Positions 45,274 to 57,172 of a DNA stretch of 64,000 nucleotides are shown in pieces; positions within the stretch are counted from its first letter, which is position 1, and each line of letters opens with the position of its first letter. The translations under genes and the position numbers were made by a program. The stretch is from Lunularia cruciata. Lineage: Eukaryota > Streptophyta > Marchantiopsida > Lunulariales > Lunulariaceae. The stretch lies in NCBI GenBank assembly GCA_948567375.1, contig OX419758.1, positions 47,621,001 through 47,685,000 on the forward strand, written 5' to 3'. The notes beneath the pieces were generated by a model, which was not told where the DNA came from, ran no database searches, and saw only the letters and a program-made list of their open reading frames with translations.

Positions 45274-46380
45274 CCTTGTCCTTGAGGCAGACCTTCCTCA
45301 CAAGCTGACTTATATGTCTTGGTCTTACTCTTACTTTGCTTTGACAAAGATTCCACCTCCTAATGTCTTTTATGTTTCTTGGAGGCTTGCACCTTGGCAT
45401 GAGCAACAAGAGTTTTATTACAAATTGTTATCAAGTTGTAGGTTTTCACCACTTGTATGAACTTCTTTATTTTAGCATACTCTTTGTTTTGATTGTGGTA
45501 CTTTGTAATCTCTTTAAGTAAGTTTGGGTCCCCATTGAAGTAAGCCAAATGGTGCAGGTGGGATGAAAATTTCTTGTTCTCTTTGTCCATCAAAAGGTTC
45601 ATGTTGATGTATAAATTTACAATGAAGGGATATACAATGGTAGTAGAATCATCTATTGTATCTTCAAGCAAATCAATGATCCGCTTACAAAACATCTTGG
45701 ACCAACTCACCAGTTTTTGCTTGTGTACAAGTTGGAAGAAGATGGCCTAATTCTGATTGATATAGTTCATTCAATTTGAACAAAAAAATTGTATTATTGT
45801 TTTGGTTATGGTCCAACCAGTAGAGTACTTCATATCCTTGATCTTGTATCCATTTGTAGACTTCCCTCTGACAAAAAAGTTATTGATTCATCCTTTCAAC
45901 CTTTTGTTGGGACTACCATGTGGGATATCTATATGAATTTCCCCAAATGATGAGCAATTTTCACCCAACACCTTTTGCCAATGGTCCTTTGTCCACATTG
46001 TGGGCAACCTTAAAAAAACTTCCCACTTAGGTTCTCAGAAATCACTCAAATTTCCTATAACATGGCAACATCAATGAGACACCGATCCCACAACAAGAAC
46101 TTTTCATCTTTTCATTTTCCTCTTCTTGATATAATCAATCCAATAATACAAAACCCATTAGGAAACTTCAAGGGGTTTGTTCACAATTTCTATTCCTTTG
46201 CTCTATTTCAACTCAATGCTCCTCTTGGGAGTATGTCTTGTCATGATTGGATATTTGAATCCTCTCAAAATGTCACTTATTGCTCCACTTACACAATTCT
46301 CCTTGCTTATCTCTTGATAGACATGGCAAAATTCTGCAATCATAGATGCAAATTCCTCACATGATGTCATAAGAGATATC
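45274..46380 (-). pseudogene. Element F coiled-coil ORF, N-terminal part
   Basis: The minus-strand frame at 45710-45360 contains WSKMFCKRIIDLLEDTID, STTIVYPFIVNLYINMNLLM and LKEITKYHNQNKEYAKI. Upstream broken frames reach about 46365 and include IQDQGYEVLYWLDHN. The STTI...NLLM..ITKYH block is the part shared with element E. Confidence 0.5.
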
Positions 46381-46680
46381 AATCATACAAAGATGAAACA
46401 AGAAAATTGAAGGTGAAAAGTGAAAACAACAAAAAGATTTGACTTGTGGGGTGGGGTCCGTGCTTTTTCCATCGTGATGGTTGCTGAAGGGTCACAATCA
46501 TATGGGAGCCTTGAAGGCTTTAGGGTACAAAAATGAAATGGGTCCAATTACAAATAGGTTGCTCATTGTTCTCATCTTGTGATTTAGTAAGCCCATTGAA
46601 TCTTGTTGAGAAACTATATATAGAATGCTTCTTGGCATCTTAATATTACTATTTACCAAAAAAAACTAAAAACAAAGAAT

Positions 46681-47340
46681 ATTGGGGCCTAGAGAGGAAG
46701 CGGATCATGACAAAAACCAATACCACCAAAGGATCAAAAACTCCACTATATTTTTAACATCAAGGAGTATGCATAACTTCCTTCTCCCATCAAATCACTC
46801 TCATCTCCTTCAAAACTCACTTCTATATCAACTCCAATCTTTATGGCTTTCACCTTAGAATAACAAAATTCTCATTGAGCATGACAACTATCCTAGTCCT
46901 AGAAGTGTCCATAGCATCCTTACTCTCTATCAACATTATGAAAAATCAATTTCCTTAACAAAAGTAACAGAACTCATCAATTTTTCATGACTTTCATCAA
47001 CAAGTAATTTCTTTGTAAGTAAATTAGTCAAGCTCTCCCAAGATTCTTCTTGTCATTTGTCTTATATTTTTTCTTGTATGTTGACTTATATTGTGTAATA
47101 AAAACATCTTCCAAGAAATTAGGTAATACTTGCGCTACTCATTCTTTCTTCTCCCATTATTTCTTATGGAAGAGCTTTGAAGTGTCTTGTGAGGTCTTTA
47201 CATCTTCCACATCTTGTAAAAGAAATTTCCACATCTTGACCTATCACTACCTTTCTTCTCTTTCATTTCTCTTTTTCTTTTGCTGTCTTCTTAGAACTAA
47301 GCAAATACAAAAATAATTAATTTTATTCAAGAGTAGTTAA
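46681..47340 (-). pseudogene. H-type coiled-coil fragment
   Basis: The sequence has the same T/C-rich plus strand (Glu/Lys-rich minus strand) and ends with 'aaatacaaaaataattaatt' near 47300, similar to the H end. No frame is long enough to call. Low confidence. Confidence 0.3.
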
Positions 47341-48689
47341 GGATAGGTAATATATTCTTCTAAATATTTTCACTAAAGAATAGAATTATAGAGTGCTTAG
47401 AAACAAGTTCTCATATATATATTATCTATCAATTGAAAGATTTTTTCCATCAATAATCTTGAGGACTATTTGAGGAAAATAGTTACTTTATGATAAGACT
47501 AAGATTCTCTACAAAATCTCCCATGAAGGTTTCTAAAAGTGCTATTTATCCACTACAATCATAGAACCTCCCACAACTCTCTAGTTCCAAATCTCTTTCC
47601 TCTTGCAAGCCTAAGCATGCAAGCCCAAGTCAAACAAGCATCTCTTTTCTTGTAATCTCTTGGAGTCAAAGTTCAAAGACATTAATTGGTCTTGTGTTCC
47701 TTCTCCCTAAATAAAAAGTACTTGGATTTGTGTTTTCCTTTTGGTTAGAAAGCTTTTGGATACACCTAATTTCTTCAAATTCTATTCTAAACAATCCTTC
47801 TTTCAAATCAACCATTATAATCATCCTTACCTCCTAAGGTATCTAACATAAACTCAACTACCACTCTTGATGACACCCTATGCTCCAAAGGTGAGCTTAA
47901 GCACTCAAGTATGCTTTTATTTGTCATTTAACCCTTCATACATGAGAACTTAACACTCTACAAGTAGACCACTCCTCATAATATGAAGAATACTTCTATG
48001 TGGTAGAACAATACTAATCTACAATTTTGAAAATATAAGCACAACTTTAAAGAAACCTTCTTTTGAAAATTTCAACTCTTTCATCAATTACTTTGCTTGA
48101 TCACTTCTCTATTTATCATTCTTCTTCATAGACTTGGTCTAAAGACCACTCCCTTGATATTAAAGAACCATAACTTTTCTAAAATTTTAATCTCTTAATA
48201 ATTTTTAGGCTTAAAGATGGCACGTCTTTTATTTCATTCTTAGAGAGTTTGAAGTAAATCTAATCTAAATTAAATAAATGGTAAACTTTGTATAAGATTT
48301 CAAGAAACATGTAGTTTTATGGAACAATTAACCACACTAACTCAATATGTGTGTAATAATGCTAAATATAATTCCAAGTGGCCCAAGAATAGATAAACTA
48401 CTCTATAATCAAGAGAAATCTCAAGTCATTATTTAAAACTTAAAGATTGACCCAGATCAAGGTTAATCATAAAATCTATAGATCCACCTCACTTAATATA
48501 TCCAAGTCTTGCAAGTATAAATGATGCATAATATCACCTCAAAACAATATATGAACTTTAAGAAACACACATGGATTCAAGTTTGCTAGCATAAGTTAAG
48601 CCTTTTACTTTTCCAATTTTCTCTCCAACTGAGCTTTCATAACCTCCTTCCATCTTATATAAAATTAAATATATAGAGCATGACTTGGA
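47341..48689. other. No recognisable feature
   Basis: AT-rich, stop-dense in all frames. I see no LTR ends, RNA gene or domain. Confidence 0.5.
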
Positions 48690-49020
48690 ATTAGAGCATA
48701 ATTCCATGACTTTATCTTGACATAATAACAAAGTTTAGGATTCCTTCACATGGGTTATCCTTAGACTATAAAAAAACATGCATAAGAAATGCTTGTGAAC
48801 CCAAGACATCTATACTCTCTTTTAAAGCCCAAAATTTATGAATAAGACAAGTCAATACACTTATTAGTGAGTCTCACTTGCAAGCTCATCTAGAATAACA
48901 ACACTTGTATTTGCTATGACTTACTTAAGCTAGTCAAAAATAACTTATATATGTAGATAAAATCTTTAGAGAAAATACCTTTTAACTACTCAGAATACCA
49001 AAATACATAACACCACTAGA
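48690..49020 (+). repeat. Diverged LTR fragment related to 8689-9378
   Basis: Collinear with 9030-9355: 'aggattccttcacatgggtt' (48737), 'cttgtgaacccaagac', 'aagtcaatacactta', 'agctagtcaaaaata', 'cagaataccaaaata'. The left half is not recognisable. Confidence 0.5.
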
Positions 49021-50240
49021 GAATACATGTACTTACTGGTATTATTACCTAGTTTTTTAAATGGGCTACCAAATCCATGATGCTCTATAGGAATACCTTT
49101 GTCATCTTTACAATGCTTAAGATGCCAATTAAAATTATAAAATAAATTAACACAATATACATATATTTGATAGTAAAAGGTAAAATATATAATAGTATAG
49201 CAATTTACTATAGTAAATTAGTAGTAATTGATCATTTGATTTACTTAAATCTTCTAAAAGATAGTCACAAAACTATAAAAGAGTTTCATTAAGGATTTCT
49301 AGAAAGTACTTAAGAATCTTCCTAAGCATTGAGAAGGTTGATAACCCGTGTGTGCTCTAAGGTGATAAACAAGACTCATAGAGATTGACTTATGTGGCTA
49401 GCTAGTTAACTTTGTTAAGAAATTGCTAACTAAATTTGGCAAGAAGTAGGTATATATCTACTTAAAATATAAGAAGTGTACATTTGGCTATCATTGGCTA
49501 TGAAAGCTCATTTGATTTAGTTCTTATTATTAGGAGAAAAACGTTTCTAGAATTGGAATTTGAGAGAGCAATCTGAATCCAAATTTGGTTATGTGTGGAG
49601 TAGAACTCATTCATCAATCTGGTCAAGAAATTATGCTAAATTTCATGTGGTTTGGCTAACATTTTCCTATGTCACTATTGCACAGGATTTTTATTCACTC
49701 TTGAATTGTCAATCAAGAACTGTCAAATTCAACATTGACTATTAATACTTACATTATATATACACTTGCACTTGCAGACACCTATCTAGTTTTAGAACGT
49801 GTGGTGCATATTGACTTGTTTCCAAACCCTAGATTGTATGGTACCAACTGATACACATCACCTCAGTCAATTCCACAAGTGTAGGCTATACTCATAGCCT
49901 TCCCTTAGGTCCCGTAGTCCCAGAGCATCCCCTCAAGTCCCATGCCCATAATTCCCGCAACCATGCTATTCCTTGTAGTTCCCACAAGACACATTTGTCC
50001 TAAATTTCAAGTGAGTATAACTTCTTTTTTAGAGCTTTGTTTTCCATGATCTTGGTGTTTATGGAAAGCACTTGAGAGGATGCTTCTCTAAGTTAAAGTT
50101 AAGTTACATCTCATTTTTATTTGTATTCATAGATATGGGTCCTAACATGAACTATATTTCTATTCACTCCCATAAATAGAATCCCATAATGTGAAGATCT
50201 ATCCCATACTAACTATTCAATGTTATTGTAGTGCATTTCT
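49021..50240. other. No recognisable feature
   Basis: AT-rich, with one GC-richer patch at 49860-49990 made of repeated 'tcccgtagtccc'/'caagtcccatgccc'-like words. No gene or transposon end supported. Confidence 0.45.
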
Positions 50241-52080
50241 ATAATTAGTATGGCTTCACATTTAACACCTGTTCCATTTCTTCTCTTTCTCCTCTTCCTT
50301 GTTCCATTGTATAACAAAATACACTTTTGCAATGCATAAGACAAATGTTGAAGGAGGCAAGGGAAAAATCACTCATATTCTTCTTTGTGAATAAATTGAT
50401 ATCATTATGCTTACACTCTATCTTGTAGCCATAAGTTATGTTAGTAATGAAGATATACCTAAAATTTTGACAAGCTTTCATGTCAACAATGAAAGAACGT
50501 ATTATATTTGTATTGAATATGAATTAGTTTATCTCTTCCATAGATTTATAGTTAATCAACCTTCTTCATTTTTCTTTTTCCAAAATCTGCAATCTTCATG
50601 TCAAAGCAAGAGGAAAACCACAAGCAAGATTTTTCATTGTAGTAGGTTTCTTGATTTCTCAAATTCTCTCTTTTGCTTTAGTTTTCTTTACTCATGTGAG
50701 GCTTTGATTTAGCTAATTCCTTCTTTATGTCTTTGTCTTCTTAAAAAGACACAAAAATATAAATATAGGTATCATAAACATAAGTACTAAATTAATATAT
50801 AGTATGACAAGTAAAAGATACCAATTCATTGCTACCTACAAATCATGATCTAGCAATAAGTTGCAAGTATGTTGTATCAATATATGCATAGTCTTATATT
50901 GTTTGTATTCCTTGCAAATCTCATCCAAGGTAAGATTTATGGTAGCATGATTTGTGAAAATATCAAATAAATTTTCCTCTAAAATACCTTGAATTGTATG
51001 CAATTACAACACTTCTTCTCCTCCTATTTCTTATCTCCTAAATAGTTTATATCATTTTGTCCATGACTAAGCTCTTCTCTCATATATTGAAGATCTTTTG
51101 CTTTACCTCTATAGATTTTCTATTTTTAAGTACACTTTAGGTATTGAAGTCTAATCATTAGCAACAATATTTTTCCCTAAAGTTAACCATAGCTTTATTT
51201 TCAAAGATTTTTGTCATTAGGTTCTCCTTAAATTCACCTTAGTTTGATCTCCAAGGATCTTTAGCAATGAAATTTTGAAGATCCTACACAAATTGCTAGT
51301 ATCCATATTTTATATTTTGATTATAGCTCACTTGCAGCTAAAATTGCTAATGTTTAATGTCATCCTTGACCAAAATATAATTCTCTAATTATACATAGGA
51401 TAATTAGATAAATTAAGAACATAATATCAAAGATGGAATAAAGGAGCTAAACTTCTTAAAGCATATTTTTTTATTTGGCAGCTTCTCAATGATCCATAAG
51501 TATGTACTTGGATTTGGTTATCTCAAAATCTTCCTTTGACTTCAACTTCCTCTTTGGATCCACAATAATAATTGAATTATTATATGACTTGAAGTGCATC
51601 TTCAAATATTTTGTTGATATTAGATTCACCAAAAAATCCTTATGTAGTTTGTGAATCTAAATGAAAGTTATTAATTCTTCCTTGGTTTATCAATATAAAG
51701 CTAGAACAAATGGATAGTTTTTGCATGCCTTGATTGCATCATAGATCTTATTCTTAACAAAGACATCCAATTCTAACTTACCTTATTGCTTGAATTTTCT
51801 TGTTGCAAGGTATTTCCACTCTACATTTACTAAACAAACTCTACTCTAACTACTACTTTATCTTACTCTTTGAATATCTCAGTGCAAGATGCGGCATGAT
51901 CTAGCTTGTTAAATGTTAGCTGCAAAGTGTTGCCTTGGCAAAGTTTTTTAGAACTTATTTCCCTTTCTTCTTTGTGATAGGTATGCCTTCTCTCCTTCTG
52001 AGCTTGGGCACCTCTACTTGAGCCTCTTCCTCCTTGATATTTTGCTTCTTCAAGTCTTACTACAATATGCATAACACTAC
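50241..52080 (-). pseudogene. Decayed H-type element fragment(s)
   Basis: Near 50745-50780, read on the minus strand, 'TATGATACCTATATTTATAT' resembles the H right end with its following T-rich run. 51860-52072 on the minus strand is Arg/Lys/Glu-rich (EAKYQGGRGSSRGAQAQK, ERRHTYHKEEREISSK). No product possible; the assignment to the H family is tentative. Confidence 0.3.
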
Positions 52081-54650
52081 TTTACTCTTAATTCTGATAT
52101 TTTGCTAAAATTCAACTTGAGAACTTCTTACTCCAAGCAATGGAAGTTTGGGTATACCTCAAAGAAGATGTTGACAAAGGACATCACTTAGGGAAAAAAT
52201 ATACATATTGAGAAACAAATCAAGTACAAAAGAGTTGAAACGTAGTTTTTATATATGACTTGGAAAAATATAAAGCTAGGAGAAAAGAGTAGCACAAATT
52301 AGCACTTTCTATCATACTCATAAAATCCCTAGCAAGCAAAGCATTCAAGTTGGAGTTCTTCCACATATAATGACAAGCACTTTGATATGCTATTTAATAT
52401 CTACACATAAAATATATCAGCATGTGTCAAATGCATGTGAGGTGTTGCAAGCATGATAAGCAATGGATAAAATTGTGTTTGAGTTGTCTAAAACACCTAT
52501 CTTGGTGTGAAGTTCTTATATCCAAGCCTATAAACCTACTTTAGAACTAAGAATTTTAAGATCATAAATGGTTAAAAAATGATTTGGCCTTTATGTTCAA
52601 GGTTATGAAGTGCAATCCATACTAATAATGTTGGAAAAAAAATGACATTCGTTTTGCATTTGCCGCTAAAAAGTCTGATCTCTAATAGTCATCTTGGATA
52701 GACCAATACACAACTTTCTTCATTTATCTCTAACAAGAATTGGTGAAGGATAGTTGATGCATTGCTTATGATGCTTTTTGGAACAAGCAAAAATAAAAAG
52801 ATCAGAATGCAAAAGTTTGAACATCTAACTTGATCATGAATCCTTTTGTTATCAAAACCAATTTTAATCACATTTGTTGCTGGCTTCTAAAACTACCACA
52901 AGAAAAAATGTTCATAATTGCCAAAACAACCTCATAAAATCAACTACTTTGTATTTATTGTATACTGTGTAAGCTTCGCAAGAAATCATCAAACAAGACT
53001 TGGAAAGAGGAACGTCCTTACAAGTCTTGTTTATTATGTATGAGATATTTAATAATAGCTATACTGGGATAAAAGAAGTTCTTAATGGGGCCATTTTGTA
53101 CTCAACATTTATTATTTATGGCAATCTTAAATATAAGAAACACAATCTTGAGTTATCTTTGCCATCTAAAATGCATTCTAATTAAGTCTTTTCATATATT
53201 CTCTTCAATCATTTTGTATTTTTATTTTTATTTTAGGTATCTTATATTGAATGAATTGTTTTATTGAAAGAATGAAATAAGATTTATGTTTCAATTGTGT
53301 TATATGCTACTATTGCATTTTGAGTCCAATGTACTTACAAACATGTCTTCATCAATTACAAAGAGATATAGTAAGATAAATCAAGACTTCATTGCTTAAA
53401 CCAATCATACATGTTTATTTTTTTTATTAAAATAAAAATTTGAATTTTTTAATAGTTTCTTGTATTTTTTTATTTTGAATGACAAGAGAAATTACTAATT
53501 TTGTTGTGATATTAGATATAAAAATAAGAAGACTTAATCTATTACTCATATAGAATATAATAATGTAGATATGGATTATTTAAGTATTTTTATTAAAAAT
53601 AGTTCTTATAGAAATAGAGTATTATTTGTGCATTTTCATATCCACTTTTGTGTATTATATAAATGAAAGCAGTTCTAATTAGTGTATATTGAAGATGGTG
53701 GATTTATTTTTATTCTTTTATGAGTGGAATGAATTTTTATGATAAATAAATAAATATTATTATATAGTATAAATTATTTTTAATTTAATTCATAAAAATG
53801 TATTTTCTACTAAAGCTTATTTTGATAGATCACACTTATATTTTTTAGTCTGTAGAATATTAGACAAGAGTAAATATATAACTATAAATTCTTTTTATCC
53901 TTTGAGTCAATTAGAAACATATGGCTTTTTATTAAAGAAAATATTTGCTATGATATATCAATTTAAAGATTATTATGGGAAAGTCAATAAGCAATGGTAT
54001 AGTCTATTTTCAGATCAGGTTTAGGGCATATGTTGAGACTACTATACCACTCAAAAAAGGAAGTCAATATCTAATAAGTCTTGATAAATATCAAAATAAA
54101 ATAGACAAGATATTTCATTTTGCATAAATTTTGTGTTTTCAAGTGTACTTTTCTGTTTACTAAAGAAGATATATTTCTTGAAAATATCTACTTCTATAGT
54201 AACAAAAGATAGTTCTTACTTTGTCAAAAATCTGTAAGATTCCACATGGTAATAAGCGAATAATGATTAACAAAGTACACTAATCTACTTTAAAGAACTT
54301 CCTCTTCACAAGCTTGCTACTCAGAAGATAGACATATATGAAATTAGATGATTAGATATATGAACATTAGATGACAGAGTAGCAGATATGATAACTATTC
54401 TTAATTTTTGGTAGTGTTCCTTATCATAGAAATACTGTATTCATTTCAAAACTCTTGTTTATGTAGATATTCTCAACAAAGATAATAAGAAAAAATTGAT
54501 CAAAAAATCAAATCAAATAGGAGAAAATGGGGGGGATTTCAACGGTATAAAGATTAAACAAATCCTTATTTTTCATGTCTTATTTATTATACTTTTTTCT
54601 ATGTTATAAATTTTAAGGACGTATAAAAAATGTGTTAAGAATAATACCAT
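52081..54650. other. No recognisable feature, very AT-rich
   Basis: Low-complexity AT-rich DNA, extreme at 53400-53900 (long T and A/T runs). No frame, RNA gene or terminal repeat supported. It separates the transposon block from gene space. Confidence 0.5.
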
Positions 54651-55266
54651 AGACGAAAGGAAGACCCTATCGATCCCTACAAGGAAACAAGAACCAAAAA
54701 GGGGGAAAATGATGCAAAGTTCAAGAGCATTACACTCAGTATTCTAATTATCTACAGATAAGACATTGCAATTGAGTAAGTAACATGGTTTACAAACCAG
54801 TAGAGCATTTAAAGGAGCATCACCTATTGAATTGTACAATCAAAAAGTCTCAACAGAGTAATGGATACAATTATCCAAAGTAAAATATAAAACTATAATA
54901 GATCTCATTATTTTAAATAAATTATAAAATAACAGTGATAAAGATAAAGATACCCTAGTGTAATAAATTCTTGTCCAATCTCTTAATACCTTGTTAAATC
55001 TCATATACATGAATCCATACAAATCCAAAGATCGCGAGGACCACATCTCATGTGATCTCATGGCATACGTCTTTGTTGTTATATATTTATAGTTGGAGAG
55101 GACTAGACACTGTAACCCATCTTTGCAAGCATGCTTGAATGGCAAAAATGACGTGTTCCTTTAATCCCATAACCTAAATGAACGAATTGAGTGGTCACCT
55201 CTTCTGCAACTCGAGCTGATAGGATAAGAGCAACCTCTCTCCTCATGGAAATGCGAAGCAACGACT

Positions 55267-55608
55267 CTAAACAACTCGCGCAAGGTTTACTTTACCAACA
55301 GTTTCCTTCTGGACGATCTCCTTCGTCTCGAAGACGCTGAAGTTGGCGTCATTCTTCGCCCGACCTTCTGCTTCATCAATGGGCTTTTGCATCACGAGGT
55401 TTACTGCAGGGGCTTGACGAGCACCTGCAGCTGCAGTTGTTATCGTGAAGTGGTAGCTTGTGTCGTAATTCATCGCTGAGTTGGCATGTATCACCGTCGT
55501 TTCTTCTTGGGAAGAAAGCATGAATTCAATTTTCTGAGTTATGAACGGCTCGAGATCGGACGGTCTCAAGGGTGACCCGACTTTCACTCCATTTCTCTTA
55601 GCGCAAAA
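55267..55608 (-). CDS. Unrecognised protein, probably a last exon
   Basis: A minus-strand frame ending at a TAG (stop codon 55267-55269). The coding-like part starts near 55608, just after a possible acceptor (tgatcttaacag). It reads VFCAKRNGVKVG, SDLEPFITQKIEFML, YHFTITTAAAGARQAPAV, then KPIDEAEGRAKND and ends VNLARVV. GC content and codon use are like the two real genes and unlike the transposon block. A donor-like 'gcatgtaagt' lies upstream near 55700 and a TATA-like 'ctatatatag' near 55795, but the phases do not join cleanly. It may be a short gene, a partial gene or a pseudogene. I do not recognise a domain. Confidence 0.35.
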   Translation of the reverse strand, partial: FCAKRNGVKVGSPLRPSDLEPFITQKIEFMLSSQEETTVIHANSAMNYDTSYHFTITTAAAGARQAPAVNLVMQKPIDEAEGRAKNDANFSVFETKEIVQKETVGKVNLARVV

Positions 55609-56300
55609 TACTGTTAAGATCAAAGTATTAATGAACTTTGTTGATATGTTTTTATTAGTGTTTTTACACATGTGTTATGAAAGCTAAGACTAATAGTACT
55701 TACATGCACCACTTTAAAATGTCTTTCCTTTGCACAATGCAAGATTATATAGCATTGGTACTAAACCAAGTATATGGTGAGTCGATAAATTCTATATATA
55801 TAGGGAGTCGATAATCTCACCAAATTTATTGCATCTTTCGTTAACCTGCCAATTACACCCAACCTAAACTAAATAATTTATATATAAGCCACTTCAAAAG
55901 GGATGGATAAATTAAATTGTAATATAAGCTATAAGCTAAATTACCATAGGCTGCTTCAGAAAAAAGACGCTAAACTATATCATGATATGAAAGCATCTAT
56001 AGTTAGTGCCAATCACAATCACATGTTCTATAGTTGACTTGATAATAAAGAGATGCAATAAACTTACCGACAATATATATATATCGTCCTTGATACACAG
56101 ATATTCTTGATAGAAAGATACATATGCTACTGAAACTAAAAATACTAGTACTATCTACATTCTTCTCCAAGAAGTTCTTTAACATATATTTTTAATAGAA
56201 AACCAATTAACATTAATGATTTATATCCACTTTTATTTAATTTATTTTCTAATACACATCTCATTTACACTGGGGCATATTGTTTACATTTTCCTTTCTT

Positions 56301-56438
56301 AATCAACATGTATAATATTTTTTCATAAGAAGAAGTTGATCGCGTGTGATAACAAGAAGATTTCTTTTCAATCAACATGTGTAATATATCTTCATAAGAA
56401 GAAGTCGACCCCTTGTGATACCAAAGGAGATGGAAAGA
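56301..56438. repeat. 69-bp tandem duplication
   Basis: 'aatcaacatgt.taatat' begins at 56301 and 56370. Both copies continue through 'cataagaagaagt' and 'tgtgata'. Identity is about 80-85% by eye. Confidence 0.85.
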
Positions 56439-57172
56439 TCCCGTCAAGCGCGTACAAGGAAAAGTTAAAGGGGGGTTAAAATGGGGCTAAGCCCAATGGT
56501 AACGGTAAGAAGAATCTTTTCATATACTTTTTTCTTTGTGAAGATCGAAAATAAATGTTAATAAATTGCTGCTTAGATGTCGAGGAAGTTTGAATATTAT
56601 GTCGGTTTCTTTTCCTTTTCTCTAGAAGATTTAAAATTCAAACTAATAAAATAGAAAATAATTTATTCAGCTCTTTAAAAGCTTTGTAGTTAAACCAGTG
56701 AATGGACTCCGAAATCTTCAAACTATAATATCGCATCCACGGTCCGATATGAAAGGACACCTGATCGAGAATCTTATTCTCGAATCTTGGTGGAAGTAAG
56801 GTCAAAGGGAAATCGGGTCGGGTTGAGTAATGTCAAGTGGAAACAGGGCCGGGCTCAGTTATCTGGATGCGAGGGTCAATGGGAAGAATAATCTACCTCT
56901 GAAGTACGTGGTGACCTCAGAGCCAAATACGAAGGAGTGAAAGTTCTATGGACTCAACCATTCAGGTGGATTTGAAGCTGTGAACGCGTTGTTAGAGGTA
57001 CGCACACTGGAATTCGGGAGACGATGAAAGACTTGTTCTGGCATAATCAAATGCCATCCATAGCATTTGATTGAGAGACTGTTTGCACTCATGAAGCTGA
57101 GGAGTGACGGGATCTGCACACTGACAGCTGCTCTGTTTGGGTACAGTTTTATTTGAGATAAATCTGCCCTCA

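Larger units (their letters stand above)
42580..46680 (-). mobile_element. Element F: second copy of the E family, reversed, with a nested solo LTR
   Basis: The minus-strand reading from about 46365 to 43100 parallels element E's plus-strand reading in the same domain order. The terminal block with 'atttcctacttggccatgga' (42685-42704) is the reverse of E's 'gtaggaaatgtatataaggc' neighbourhood. The interior is interrupted by the solo LTR 44512-45273. Exact ends are not resolved; 46380-46680 reversed resembles 34150-34390 of E only weakly. Confidence 0.5.

Noticed and set aside
57137-57172. Upstream extension of the TrmH-like frame by 12 codons
   Set aside because: It would need a TTG start; the first in-frame ATG is at 57173.
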